A stretch of 64,000 nucleotides of DNA from Podospora bellae-mahoneyi. Taxonomy: Eukaryota > Ascomycota > Sordariomycetes > Sordariales > Podosporaceae. Each line of letters begins with the position of its first letter. Position 1 is the first letter of the stretch. Location: contig NC_085883.1 of NCBI RefSeq assembly GCF_035222275.1, positions 1,302,001 to 1,366,000 of the forward strand, written 5' to 3'. The notes beneath the pieces were generated by a model, which ran no database searches, was not told where the DNA came from, and saw only the letters and a program-made list of their open reading frames with translations. Position numbers and translations under genes: made by a program. Shown one piece after another: positions 48,701-61,285 of the stretch.

Positions 48701-50658
48701 CATTCTTAAATAGTTAAATCATTTAAAAGGAATTCTTTTATTCCCAATTATATAATAACATAATTTCTTTAACTATTTTATTTTTGTCTTTTTTCTGTTT
48801 TGAACTTTTTGATATTTATTGTACCTATGTTAAATAAAGGCTCCGCTACTTGTTTCTTTCTTTGAGGTTTTTTACCTAATAATACTATGTAATCTTCTCT
48901 TTTAATATAGTGTATAGGCCGGATTTAAATATTTTGTAAATACCACTTTTTCTCATTAAATTATTTCATCTTTTATCGCTTTTTCGTTTATTCATTGGAA
49001 ATGATATTTAATACGAATTCAAATATTAATTGTATCATTCAAGAGCTATTTTTCTTTTGAGTTAACTTGGTACTGAATGATCTATAAAACTAAATGTTTA
49101 TCGCTGCTTAAACATTTTTTAATTAAATATTTCTTTATTCAATACTACACGCTTTTCTTACTTATTTTATATATTAATTCATAATTAAAGCATTCTTAAT
49201 ATTTTGGATATTTAAATAGATTTATATTATGTTTCATTTTTTCTTTTTAAATATTTACTATATCATGAAAGATACTTGTTTTAACTATTTTACAATTTCA
49301 ATATGAATATCTTTTCATTGTTTTTAATATTTTCTGAAAATTTGGTATACAAGTTATTTTATAATAATTATATTGCTTTTTCAATATTATTTACTAGGTA
49401 AATCCTTCTTCATTATATATAGTTATTGTTCTTAATAACCCTTATAATAACTTTTCTATTTCAAAATTTCCTTCTTTATATTTCACTTTTAACTCTTTAT
49501 TTTTCTTCTAGTGCTTAAAAAACAAGAATTTATTTTATACATTAATTCAAGGCTTTGCCAACATTTAAGGCTTTGCTCTCCGAATGTTTAATAATTATAC
49601 TCTCCATAACTTATCCTTCTTTAATCTAATCATTACCGTAATTTCCTTTTTTTAAAATCGAACAATTTAAATATCTTCTAATCCGTTTTAAAATATTTCA
49701 TTTTTTAATAATCATTTTTACTTCAATTTTTGCTCTATAGCCATTAGGATTCTATACTATCGATTTTGATTAATCTTACCTATATCATACCGGAGTAATT
49801 AGTATTGAAATATTATTGTTTTTATTTATCGTTAAAGTGGTTATGACTGTAGTAGTTTTTATAGTTGTCTTTTTTTCGATTTAATGTTAAAAATACACAT
49901 GGTTGATTTTCACAATTATAATGCTATATTTATTAAAAATATTAGCTTTGAATCTTTTACATAATTTACTTTTAACTTTTCTTTACAACTGTGAAAATAA
50001 ATACATTAGTTCTTTATTATTGAGAGTAGTATATAGGTTAATATTTTATACCTAGATCTATATAGTTTATCATTAAACACGCTTAATATAGATGTATAAA
50101 CCTCTTTTATGCTCATTTGAGTTTATTATACTTTTTAAATCTTTTTAAAAATTTAATTTTGAAAACATAATAATTTTAAAAACACTAAAGTATAATTTTG
50201 CCTTAATTTTCTTCTCTTTTACAGTAAGTTTTAAGAATAAATTGAAATTATAGAAAAAGTCTTTTTAAACTTAATAACAGCAAAGGTTATTGTTAAATTT
50301 TCTTTAAAAAATGAATTTTAAAAATCAGAAAAATAGGTTTTAAATTCACTTCAAATTTTTTTGACATTCATTTTTACATTTTCGTACCATTTCAATATCG
50401 CAAACTTATTTATTAGTTTAAATACAGTTAAAATGATGATGATTTTGATTTTAAATTTCTTGAACTTTGTTTTGAAATTTTCATTCCATCAAATCAATTA
50501 CGTTATTATTAAAATATTACATTTAATAACTATAATCAAAGATCGGTCGTTAAATGAACTACATTTCACGTTTTTGATGTAAAATTTGTCAAGTAAACTA
50601 TAATAATCAAAAACCGGTTTCAACTTCTCTATAGTACAATGAAAGTAAATATATAATA

Positions 50659-51027
50659 TACAACTACCTCCTATTTAAAATTTTTAATAACAATAATAAA
50701 TAAAAAAGGTTTAAATATTTCAAATTCAACATAATCCGGGATTATATAGTATATATTTCATCCTTATTATAGTCACTTAAATATTAATGATTATAGTCTA
50801 TAATTATAAGTTATAAAAGAAATCATTTATATTAAACAGTTCATCTATATACATGAATTTAGGGCTTTAACTACCCTTAGATTGAGCTTTGAATCTATAG
50901 ATCCACGAATCTATCTTCCAAATCCTAAATCCCCTAGCCCGTGCTATTCCGTGCCTCACTGGCTCCACTTGTCCACCCGCTCCAGTTTCACTAGTCCTAG
51001 CGTTCCGGCTTCGCTTAAACCGTAACA
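50659..51027 (-). mobile_element. Gypsy LTR (U3 type C)
   Basis: It adjoins the leader at 50658 and ends with CTTAAACCGTAACA at 51027, the complement of TGTTACGGTTTAAG. The U3 (about 50870-51027) is GC-rich and unrelated to the other types; the R/U5 half is heavily mutated. The right flank is CTCTC. The element's other LTR is not visible. Confidence 0.75.
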
Positions 51028-52732
51028 CTCTCTTAGTCTATATTTTATAAAATTTTTAAAGACTTTTCAATATTTAACGTACATTAAAAGCGAGCGACTA
51101 ATATAAGCGAGCGACTACCTTTTTTACGCAACGCGTAACCTCAACCTTAACACCTTATTTTCTTAATATTCCAAAATGCCATCTACTTTAAAGGAAGCCC
51201 ATATAATCTTAGCCCTTAAGGCTCTTCGAAATAATAAAAATCCAAGTATATTAGCTACAGCCAAGATATATAACGTCGATCGTAATACACTTAGACACCA
51301 ACGCGCCGGCCGGCCTACACGACGCGATATTACGCCCGAATCGAAAAAGCTTACTTAATCCGAAAAGGATACTATTATTTAATATATTATTAAGCTATAT
51401 ACGCGAGTTTCTTTATTAAAATTACGTAGTGTGGAAGATATAGTTAACTAACTATTATACGTACGCAACGCGCCGGCTATTAGTAAGCTCTAGGTATATA
51501 ACTTTGTTAAACGCTAGCTATAGCTCCGTACGCGTTTTATACGTAAATACGACTATTAAAGGGCTAAGTACGAACATCTAAAGGTTATTACCGAGTAGTT
51601 TATACTTATAGAAAATACTAAAGCTAAGTAAAGTATTATAAATAGTAATATTTACAATTTCGACGAGATAAGGTTTATAAAAAGTATTATTTTTATAAGT
51701 ATAGTCACTATAATCTCGGATAGCTTTAATAAAGTAAAACGAATTTAGTTTAATAACCGCGAATAAGTAACGGTAATTTAAAGAATTAATACCTTCGACT
51801 AAATTATTTTTTCCTTTATTATTTTAACCTTAAATTATTACTTTACTAATTAATATATTAAATATAATTTATTATTTATTTAATATACTATAAATACCGA
51901 TAATAATAAAATTATTAATCTAATAGGTTTAAATTAAATATTTAAATTATTAAATAGCGTCCCGTATAAAGGATAAATATCTATTATGAATCCTTTATAG
52001 TTACGAAATTTATTATTTAATGAAATTCGAGCTCTATTACTAATAAAGTAATATTATTACGCTTTATATTTTTCTATATTCCATTTACTTCCTTTAACTA
52101 CTCGATAATAATGATTTTGGGCCGTTAAAATAAACGTACGGCTATTAAGTTAAGAACTTAATAGGTATATATATCGATTATGTAAATAAATTCGAGTTTC
52201 TTTATACTTTCCCTAAGACTTTTTTTACCTTCATAATAGAAAAAAATATATAAGGTAGCTTTATAAATACTAGTTTTATACTGCAGGATCCAGAGAGGGT
52301 ACTTTTTAAGCTAGATATAAAGCTTCGTATATTAATACCTTTAAACTCACGGCTCGGTGCTATATAACCTTGGTTCTTTAAAATATTATATAACCCATAC
52401 GAAACTAATTTATAAGTAATATTCATTAAGATTCGTATTACTAATTAGTAAAATAACTCCCTGACTTTAATATTTACTGCGGTAGACTAGCTTACTAAAG
52501 GTATAACGGTTATAATATATTAGGTAGCTCTCCCTCGTGTAGAGGTCTCGTCGCTCCGTAAAGCCAATAAGATACTAAATAAGCGTCGGAGACCCAAAAA
52601 AATACGCGTAAGGCTTAGAAAGTTACTTACTATATAAGACGTAACGTATATTATAAGCGAGCGACCAATATAAGCGAGCGACCACTTTTTCAAAACCTTT
52701 ATATCATTATCCTCAATTACCACACAACTATA

Positions 52733-54406
52733 CTAAGAAGCAACCATAATTACATCCGAAATAGCTGAATCAGACAATTCTATAGCCTCCTGGCAAGTGC
52801 GCGCATTATGGCCAGGCTTGCCGCACACACCACAGCACTGAACCTTCGTACGAGCCTCCCCTGCACTACCGCCATCCGGCTGTATTTCTTCCACTGCCTC
52901 CCCACCCACGGCCTTCTGGTCCAGTAGATCCTGTGCATCTTGCACAGTAAGTGATCCTCCGAGCCGTACACGTGTTTTTTTAGCTCTCCGGCGCTTACTT
53001 AGTGCCTCATTGGCCTTGCGGAGCGAAGTGTTCTTTAACTAAAGGAGGGCTACCTAGTGTATTATAGCTATCGTATCTTTAATAAGTTAGTCTATAGTAA
53101 CTAATATCGAAGTCGCGGAGTTATTTTAGTAGTTAATAATACGAGTTTTAATAAGCGTTAACTATAAGTTAGCTTCTCGAGGGTTTTATAGTATCTAGAA
53201 TACTTAAGGTAGTACCGTGCCCGGCCTTAAGGATAGGGGTATTAGCGTACGAAGTTTTATATTTAGCTTAAAAAATACCCTCTCTAAATCGTATAGTATA
53301 ATACTAGTACCTATAAAGCTACCCTATATATTCTTCTCCGTTATAGAGGCGAAGAAAGCTTCGTGGAAGGTATAGAGAAACTGAAGCTTACTTACGTAGT
53401 TAATATATATACGTATTAAGCCCTCGATTTAGCGGCTATACATCTATTTTAGCGGCCTAAAGTAATTAATATCGAGTGGCTAGAGGAGTTAGGAGAAGTA
53501 TAGAGGTATATAAAGTAAAATAATATTATTTTACTAATAGTAATACTTAAATTTAATTAAATAATAACTTTTATAATTTATAGAAATTAATAATCGGTAT
53601 TTACCTTTTATATAGAACGTTATATTATGATCGAAGAACTTAATTTAATTTAGTCTTACCGGATTAATAATTTAATTATTATTAATAATTATAATATATT
53701 AAATAAACGGTAAATTATATTTAGTATATTAAATAATAAAGTAATATTATATAGTTTAAATAATAAAAAATAGAATAATTTAATTAAAGGTATTAACTTC
53801 CTAGATTACTATTATTTACTTATAATTATTAAATTAAATTAATTTTACTTTATTAAAGCCGTCCGAGGTTATAATTACTATACTTACGAAAATAATACCT
53901 ATTATAAACTTAGTCTCGTCGAAATTATAAATATCGTTATTTATAATATTATACTTAGCTTTAGTATTTTATATAAACGTAAACTACTCGGTAATAACCT
54001 TCGGATCTTTATACTTAGCCCTTTAGTAATTATATTTACGCGTAAAACGCGTATAGAGCTATAGTTAGCGTTTAATAGAGTTATATACCTAAAGCTTACT
54101 AATAGGCGGCGCGTCGCGTACGCGTAATAGTTAATTAGCTATATCTTTTATATTACGTAACTTTAGTGGAAGAGCTCGCGTATATAAATTAATAATATAA
54201 TAAATAATAGCCTCCTCTTCGGATTAAATACGCTTTTTCGATCCGGGCGTAATATCGCGTCGTGTAGGCCGGCCGGCGCGTCGGTGTCTAAGCGTATTGC
54301 GATCGACGTTATATATCTTAGCTGCAGCTAATATACTTAGATTTTTATTATTTCGAAGAGCCTTAAGGGCTAAGATTATATGGGCTTCTTTTAAAGTAAA
54401 TGGCAT
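52733..54406 (-). pseudogene. Pogo/Fot1 transposase pseudogene, copy 3
   Basis: It starts with ATG at 54406: MPFTLKEAHIILALKAL, with IYNVDRNTLRHRRAGRPTRR forming the psq HTH. The C-terminal frame 52733-52945 is open: QDLLDQKAVGGEAVEE, then CCGVCGKPGHNARTC, a perfect CX2CX4HX4C knuckle, and a stop. The start-to-stop span of 1674 bp (558 codons) is close to the usual length for fungal Fot1-type transposases. The central part is closed by many stops, while the last third is hardly mutated. RIP or decay has therefore been uneven along the gene. Confidence 0.9.
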
Positions 54407-54455
54407 TTTAGAATATTAAGAAAATAAAGTGTTCAGGTTAAGGTTACGTGTCGCG

Positions 54456-54556
54456 TGAAAAAGGTGGTCGCTCGCTTATATTGGTCGCTCGCTTATATTG
54501 GTCGCTCGCTTATATTGGTCGCTCGCTTATATTGGTCGCTCGCTTATAATATACGT
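54456..54556. repeat. Five-unit 17-bp terminal array of pogo copy 3
   Basis: Five units of GGTCGCTCGCTTATATT run without spacers up to the element end. All complete units carry T in the last variable position. Confidence 0.92.
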
Positions 54557-54807
54557 TATAGCATCTACTGGATTAGAAGTCCGTAGATGGGGAGGGAGTG
54601 TAAAAAACGTAGCCGGATAGTAGTAATGCAGGGGGGGCTCATATGAAGGTTCGGTGCTATAGTGTATGCGGCAAGTCTGGCTATATGCGCGCATTTGCGA
54701 GCAGGCTATAGAATTATCTGATTTAGCTATTTCGGATATAAATATGGTTGCTTTTTAGTATTATTGTGTATAATTGAGGATAATGATATAAAAGTTGTGA
54801 AAACCTG

Positions 54808-54897
54808 GTCGCTCGCTTATATCGGTCGCTCGCTTATATCGGTCGCTCGCTTATATCGGTCGCTCGCTTATATCGGTCGCTCGCTTATAATATACGT
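54808..54897. repeat. Five-unit 17-bp terminal array of pogo copy 2
   Basis: Five units of GGTCGCTCGCTTATATC run up to the element end. All complete units carry C where copy 3 has T, so each array looks amplified from one unit. Confidence 0.92.
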
Positions 54898-55468
54898 TAT
54901 ACTTTATAATTATAAGATTTATATTGATCAGTGTTTGCTGCAAAGTATGAGATTTTGAAAAAAAGAATTAAGAGTTTCTTCAATATAATAAAAGATATAT
55001 AAATTGAATATATAGTAATACTTTACAAGTATTTTATATACTGCTAGTTAATGCAAATTTATATAATTAAACGTTTTATGTTAGTATATAGAATATAATT
55101 ATCATTCTTAATATAAAACTATTTCATTTTTCATTCTGTAATATTAGAAATTTAAGAAACACTAAATTATGATTATAAGTCTAAAGTCTTTATAATATAA
55201 GAGTAGCCAGTAGTATATATCATGAATTATTAATACTTTTATAAAATATATTCTTTAGATTCTCGATTTTCTTTGACGAAGACTGACTAGATATGAACGA
55301 AAATTAAGAACTTTAATGATTTTATTTATTTACGACCAAAGTCTTTCGAACTAAATCACTTTATTACAAAGGTTATAATTTAATGAAAGGTAAGAAAAAC
55401 ATATAATTTATCTGAAATTATACAGAAGGGATAGAAAGTTCTTACGAAGATTAATTTAAAAAGAATAG
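54898..55468. other. AT-rich spacer
   Basis: There is no gene or element structure visible between the nested pogo pair and the next LTR. TpG and CpA are retained. Confidence 0.55.
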
Positions 55469-55796
55469 TGTTATGGTTTTAGCAGACGGTGGAGAAGCAA
55501 GTAGCCAATTAGGGCTTAACCGGACGATCGAGGGGGGCTTACGGTCCAGTGGATAGGACGGACTAATAAGATTAGGACCGGGGACCGCGGCGAGGCTGAC
55601 GGTCCATGGTTCAGTCTCGACTAATAAGTAGAGGACCGAAGACCGTCTAGAAGTTAACGGTCCACGGTCCCCAGGTCCATATATAGGGAGGAACTGTCTA
55701 GTATAACTAACTAGTTCCGCAGTATATAATATAAATTATAGTTATTAATATTTCATATATTATGATTAAAATAACTTATTACTATATCTCATTTAG
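55469..55796 (+). mobile_element. Gypsy LTR (type A), cut by a minus gypsy insertion
   Basis: It starts TGTTATGGTTTTAGCAGAC (mutated TGTCACGGTTTTGGGAGAC) and runs through the GGACCG-rich U3 and the TATA region (GGTCCATATATAGGG) to CATTTAG. It is broken there and followed directly by a minus LTR. The missing end is not found at the far side of that element, because the far side is truncated. Confidence 0.8.
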
Positions 55797-56198
55797 TGTG
55801 ACGAACCTCTATCTAGAACTTCTGAAAGGGATAGTGCTTAAAGGCTCTAAATAAATTTGTTTCGGTATAGCTAAATAGTATATAATAAATAGCTTATCTC
55901 GATTACAATAGTTAAGATAATAACGATTACGATTTAAATTATATATTACGGAACTATCTATCTATACTAGCCAAGTCCTTCGTATATTTAGACCTTAGGA
56001 CCGTGGACCGTTAATTTATAAACGGTGCTTAGATTACTTCTAATTAACCGATACTGGACTGTAGGCTATAAGCCCGCCGCGGTCCCCGGTCCCTATCTTA
56101 TTAGTTCTTTCCATCTAACTAGACCGTAAGCCCCGCTCGATCACTCGGTCTAGCTTTAATTAGTCTAGTATACCCTACTATTTCTTGAAACTATAACA
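55797..56198 (-). repeat. 3' LTR (type A) of the minus gypsy element
   Basis: It starts TGTGACGAACCTC (TA of the family end changed to TG) and ends ACTATAACA at 56198. The insertion point gives TTTAG as the left target site. A pyrimidine run (TTCTTTCTC near 56204) adjoins it, a candidate polypurine tract on the minus strand. Confidence 0.82.
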
Positions 56199-56639
56199 TA
56201 ATATTCTTTCTCTAAACTAAAGCCTTTATAGCTTAGTTTTTTTCTATTACTAATAATATTATTTACCTTTTCTCTTTACTTCTTTTTACTCTTTAGTATA
56301 TTTAACCGTATATAGACACGTTATTATAAAACTTATTCGGTTTCTTTGTTTTATTTATAAATCCTCCGCTATAGTTTAATATAATACTATATTTTACTTA
56401 TTTTACTTCCGGAATCCCCTATATTATAACCTCCAGATTTTTATAATACTCCGAGTACGTACGTTGTGAGATTTTATACAACAGGTTTAACGTTAGCTTT
56501 ATCTATAGATATATCTTTCTTTTCTTTTTATATTGATTAACCGCTTTATAATAATCCGAGCAATAGAAAAGTAAAATATACTCGAGCGTAAAAAGTAAAA
56601 ACCTAAAAATTAATTTCGTAATTAATTCCTAAGTTTATC

Positions 56640-56935
56640 CGGGTGAACCGGATATATCGTTTCCTTTGTAATCGCGAGGAACGTTTTTGGCGTAGAGTAT
56701 TTAAGATATAAATACCCGGAGAGTATAATCCGCTATATTATGTTTTAATTTACCGGCTACTTTTATGTAACTAAACGTTACGTAAGATACCTTTCATAGA
56801 CTCCTTAAGCTCTAGATACCTCCCTGGGCCTTAACTAGCCTTCCAACCTTTCCTTCGATACTAATATAGCCGGTTCTTCCTGGTTAACCGCGTAGGACAC
56901 CACTAATAGCACGCCTTCCACTTTCTAAGGTGGTT
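56640..56935 (-). pseudogene. Conserved ORF-like patch in the 3' extension
   Basis: The minus strand reads KVEGVLLVVSYAVNQEEPAI, then LRPREVSRAQGVYE, matching the frames at 17460-17740 and 32125-32430, followed by a one-base indel and a further match. Locally it is GC-richer than the surroundings. Confidence 0.48.
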
Positions 56936-56979
56936 AAGACGCGTAGTATTAGTTATATCAAGTTTCCTTTTTACTTTTT

Positions 56980-57053
56980 AACTTCGTAGTATAATGCGTA
57001 GTGTATCGATTATTATGTGGAAGGTATGTATATGTTTGACTTCCGTTAAGGTT
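56980..57053 (+). pseudogene. tRNA-like sequence (type 1), 74 nt
   Basis: Acceptor AACTTCG and 3' TAAGGTT pair at 6 of 7 positions including G-U. The joint TA and D-arm GTATAATGCGTAGTGTAT follow. The T arm is mutated (GTTTGACTTCC) and carries about three extra bases. It is antisense to gag-pol. Confidence 0.55.
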
Positions 57054-57193
57054 TTTTATTTAAATTTATAAATACCGTCCGTAATTTTAAAAACTATTTT
57101 TTAAATTACCCCGCTAGTAGTACGTTTTCGAACTTTTCTTACGGTAGTAGAAGCGTATAGTATTAGTTAAGCCTAGATTTTGTATTTCTTTTA

Positions 57194-57263
57194 AATTTCA
57201 TAGTTTAATACGTAATATATCAATTATTTTATCGAAAATATAGGTTGAATTCTTACCGAGGTT
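57194..57263 (+). pseudogene. tRNA-like sequence (type 2), 70 nt
   Basis: Acceptor AATTTCA and 3' CGAGGTT pair at 6 of 7 positions including G-U. TA and GTTTAATACGTAATAT follow, with the T-arm-like ATAGGTTGAATTCTTAC. It lies 140 bp after the type 1 copy, the same spacing as at 17789/17998. Confidence 0.5.
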
Positions 57264-59431
57264 GTTCTAAGTTTAAAAAGATTTATTATATTTTCTAATC
57301 CCAAACAAGGTTGTATTTATTTAGGGTTTAATCGGTTTACGTGTTATTAATAAAATCCTATTTATTTCATTAAGCAATTAAGATTTACCTCTAGTTTCTA
57401 TAAGATATTTATAACCCAATATTTCATTAATAAACTAAATATATTAAATAGCTTTCATTAAATTACAAATTTAATTTCTTTCTATTATATTTCATTTCCG
57501 CTCTTCGCTATTTCCTATATATTAACTTTACTCACCGGTGATATAAGTTTATAAAGTAAAATATACAAAGTATATAACTATAATTATATCATACCTAGTA
57601 ACTTCAATTTAAATACCGTCTCTAAAATTTTTCTCTTAAGTTTAAATAGGCCTACTTTCCTATAGTCTAGGATTTTACTAAGTCTTTTAATATATAAATT
57701 ACGTATAGAAACGAGGACAATATTTCCTCCTTCTTAGTGAGGTTCATTAACCTTTTTAATATCATAATACTTTTATATATTTTCCTTTATAAACTTTAAT
57801 ATTTATTTAAATTTACTATAGATTATATATAATTTCTTTATTTTTACTAAAGCGCGAAGTACCTTAACGCTAAATTTTTACCGTAAGTTTAATTTATGAC
57901 CGAAATTTATCATAAAAAATATAACTTTCGTAAGTTTTATTAATAATATACTATATATTAACTATACTATAATTAATCATTTTACTTAATCATTTTACTA
58001 AATACTTATTTAATTTCGTAGATATAACTTTATAATTTAAGTAAACTGTTCCATTTAATTATTTGTTTAAAGGTAATGAATTAAAAACACTTTGTTTACT
58101 ATTCTTAACTTCGTTATTAACGCTCTTCAAAACCTTCATATAAATTTACTATAATGGTCTGTAATAAATTCCTTTAATTATATATATTACTAGAATGAAC
58201 CGTAGTATTATAACCGTTAATTACTTTACCGACTAAGCTTCGTTATAATATAAAACATATAGTTATTTAATAAGCTTATTAATTACTATTAAAATACTAT
58301 TATCTTCTTCGCTGGTTATTATATTCTTAATTTCTTTTCATTTAATAATAAGATTCATTATAGTGGAATTATATAACTATATTATTACTAGAAGGAATAT
58401 CAAGAATCTAGAAAGCTTATGTTTTATAACCCTTACTTTTTAATACGTATAATATAATCAAATAATTCCTTAAGAATTGTCTTTAATTTTTAATTTATTA
58501 AAGTACTGTTTACTCTTTTCTATAATCTTTACGATACCTATATATCCTCCGAGTTTCGACCTATTAAATTTTCTTACTAATACCGTTCCATTACGTAGCT
58601 TTACGTACGCTCCATTTTTCTATTATAATTTTCCTTATTCAATATTATTTTATAACATCGTTATTTAACTTCCTCCAAGATTTATAAAAAGTAACCCGCT
58701 CCCGATATATTATATAGTACTTTCTTTGTAGCTATAGTAAATATTTATAAGTATTTTAAACCGTCTCTTTAAATAAGTAACTCCTTAAATTCATATTTAT
58801 AGTAATCAGTACGCTAGCTAACTACCTTTGCTTTAATATTTTCCAAACCCTTCCTATAATTAATTTAAAATTGAATTCCAATAAAAACTTTAACTATCGG
58901 GTTTACTATATATTAGAGACCTTTTTAATCATTAAGTATCCTAGATTCTGATAATCTATATAGAATTATATTTCGTAATTAGTATTACTAAACTACAACC
59001 TTTATTTCTCGAGCGTTTTAATAATAGCAAATAACTTCTTAGTATAAATTAGGCAGTTTCAACGTATCCCTTTTAGTTTCTTCGAAAACAAAGTTGTTAA
59101 ATATAGTTTACTATTATCGTTTCTCTTTGTTAATTATTCATTCATTAATTATATTACAATATTTACTTTAATCTCGAATAATTAGTTAATGTTTAATAAT
59201 TTTAACATCCACTCCTTTAAAATAATCTCTTTTAGCTGCTAAATACCATGTTTCTTTCCTACCTCTACCGGAACTTTATGTTTTTCTTAAAAAAATAATT
59301 AAAGTAGCCGCGTAATTCTTATATACTTCCGGATAATTATTACAATTTTCCCAAGTTCCATACGAAGTTGATTTAGTAGTGTGGAATATCTTAAATATAC
59401 TATCTTGTATATATATAGAACTTACTTTTTC

Positions 59432-59659
59432 TTAATTAATTAAAGGTCCGGCTCCGTATAACGCATGGAATATTTTTCGTATATATCGCTTAAACTCCTC
59501 TAAACTACGTAAATGAAATAGAATATTATCGATATAGTATAGTATTATTCTAGTAAAGTATTTGTGGATTATATAATAGACGAGAATTTGAAATATTATA
59601 AATATGTTAGTTAACTTAAATAATACTACAAAATACTTGAAGTAATTATTAAAATACAC
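59432..59659 (-). pseudogene. Reverse transcriptase active-site fragment
   Basis: This 75-aa open stretch reads KYFTRIILYYIDNIL, then FHLRSLEEFKRYIRKIFHAL and YGAGPLIN. It corresponds to the RT palm YxDDxL block and the following helix of gypsy RT. The second catalytic Asp is replaced by Asn (GAC or GAT to AAC/AAT), a typical RIP outcome, so it would be inactive. It is a piece of the surrounding pseudogene. Confidence 0.87.
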
Positions 59660-61285
59660 GAAATACTAATGTTTACTTTTTCCTTTCCTTAGTCCATATA
59701 TAAACGTATTTAACAGGTATATTTAAATATATAAGGTATCGCGGCTTAAGTTGTTAACTTTATAATCTGGACTATCCTCTTCATTAATATTTAAATTGTA
59801 ATCTTTATATTAAAATTACTTTAGGATTATATTTTTTGAGGGTCCTATATTTGTAATATTAGATATGATTAAAATTCTTTTTCCTTTAGTTATAATATTT
59901 AAAGATAGTGTTTCCCTAATGAATCTTTTACATATGGATTAATCCTTATATATAATCTATTCCTTCTTTTTCTTATAATATCCGGGCTTAGTATACGAAC
60001 TATAGCGAAATTAAGTTTACTTTTATATTTTTATTTATTAATACCACTACTCAAAAATCCCTTTAATATATCATAGTTAAAGGTATATATCCTCCTTACT
60101 TCCTTTTTATATAATAACGACTTTATTAATGAATATTATATCGTTATCCTATTGCTTTGTTTTACGTTAATATTTTCGATAATACCGTTCGTAGTCCGTT
60201 AAAAGTTAACGGCCCCCGCGAAAAGCCGCGAATCCTTTCTTAAGCGATTATAGTATTTAAGAGTGTTCTTTTACCCTGGGTTATCTAGTAAAATAAAGTC
60301 TTTTAACTATACTTACATAGTTTTTTCCTATCTTCTATCTTTTACTTTTTAAATATTCTTTCGTATCTATGTTTAATAGCGGTTCTTCTATTTAATCATT
60401 CGCCTAAGCGCTTTTACTTAATAATATTTTTTAATTTCTTCTTCGTAAATTAATCCGTAGTTCAGGCTCAAGTATCATCCTAGTATTGCTTGTTCCTAGA
60501 TACATATATTATCGTTTACATTTTAATATGAATGATATTATTTGAAAGCTATTCTTTAGTTCAACTGGGTTCTAAACTTTTAATAAAAAATACCTATTTA
60601 GATCCTCCTAAACTCTTCTTATATAACTATAGTCCTTTTAACTAACTATAATTTATCTTTCTTACTTACCTTACGTACTAACTTATAACCGTTTTACGAC
60701 TTACTTTAATAACACTTTATATTTATCTATAATATATTAAAACCCCATGTATTTTGTCCGATATTCCAGATATTCAAAATAAAACTATATTATATTTCGT
60801 TTATAATACATATATTATATAGGTTATTATCCATCTTTTAGTAACTTCACTATCCTAATACCAATGATCTTCTTACCCTTTTAATATTTTTCATAATTTT
60901 TTATATAAGCTTTATAAATTACGATTGTTCTTATAAAATAATAATTTGGAATTTACTATGTTACTTTTTTAATATTATTTATTTAATGAATCTTTCCTAC
61001 TGTACAAGCGTATTATTCCAATAATTTCCGTAGTAATATTTACAGCAATTTATATTACTTAATCCTATGATACTTATATTTAAAATTTTCCCTCGCTGTA
61101 CGCCGCCTTTAACTTTTTAGTATCTCCTTTACTTTTTAAAACTCTATTTCCTTTTATTTAGAGTACTAATTAAACTCTTTCTCGAAATTTACCGTTTTAC
61201 TTTACTAATACCTCATAGTTACGACTTTTATAACCTTCGGTCCTTTTAATATAATAATTACTATATATTCTTGTTTTACCTTAAT

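Larger units (their letters stand above)
45030..50658 (-). pseudogene. Older, strongly decayed gypsy element, minus strand
   Basis: Order and spacing match the other minus elements: antisense tRNA-like sequence (45036), integrase C-terminus (45420-45722), RT near 47420-47470 (IDNIFLYM in place of YxDDILIY), gag near 49700-50250, and leader up to 50658. From about 48,700 rightward, TpG and CpA are common again and CpG is rare, unlike the cleaner RIP pattern of other copies, so this copy has probably decayed longer. No 3' LTR is recognisable at the left end. Confidence 0.72.
52644..54556 (-). mobile_element. Fot1/pogo-like transposon copy 3, nested in copy 2
   Basis: The ends ACGTATATTATAAGCGAG and CTCGCTTATAATATACGT are flanked by TA (52642-52643 and 54557-54558). 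Length is 1913 bp. The left end has two 17-bp units and the right end has five. It is in opposite orientation to its host and belongs to the same subfamily. Confidence 0.93.
51176..54758 (+). pseudogene. Pogo/Fot1 transposase pseudogene, copy 2 (split)
   Basis: It begins MPSTLKEAHIILALKAL with the psq HTH IYNVDRNTLRHQRAGRPTRR. The frame then has stops. FDEIRF near 51660 is the first DDE block, and NNREWVTVI near 51760 matches the GNREWVxVI signature of fungal pogo transposases. The nested copy splits it at 52642. The knuckle resumes at 54640-54720, where its second half is damaged, and the frame ends at TAG 54756-54758. Not functional. Confidence 0.87.
51077..54897 (+). mobile_element. Fot1/pogo-like transposon copy 2, host of a nested sister
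   Basis: The ends ACGTACATTAAAAGCGAG and CTCGCTTATAATATACGT are flanked by TA (51075-51076 and 54898-54899). Without the nested copy and its duplicated TA it is 1906 bp. The left end has two 17-bp units; the right end has five. Sequence on the two sides of the nested insertion joins smoothly at the duplicated TA when compared with copy 1 (AAGATGTATACGATC near 22345). Confidence 0.92.
56199..61285 (-). pseudogene. Gypsy element, minus strand, truncated in gag
   Basis: It has the same 3' extension as the element at 16605, with ORF-like patch and two antisense tRNA-like sequences (56199-57300). Integrase follows (about 57500-58900), then RT (59432-59659), protease region and part of gag. It stops at 61285 at the knuckle region, where an unrelated-type plus LTR begins. 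Gag start, leader and 5' LTR are missing. Frames are closed except for a short RT piece. Confidence 0.8.

Noticed and set aside
52780-52971. Second minus-strand frame over the transposase knuckle
   Set aside because: It is an alternative frame; the CX2CX4HX4C motif is in the 52733-52945 frame.
54456-54897. Direct repeat arrays that could be taken for a CRISPR array
   Set aside because: Units are 17 bp, contiguous and without unique spacers, and they end exactly at transposon termini flanked by TA. The organism is a fungus.
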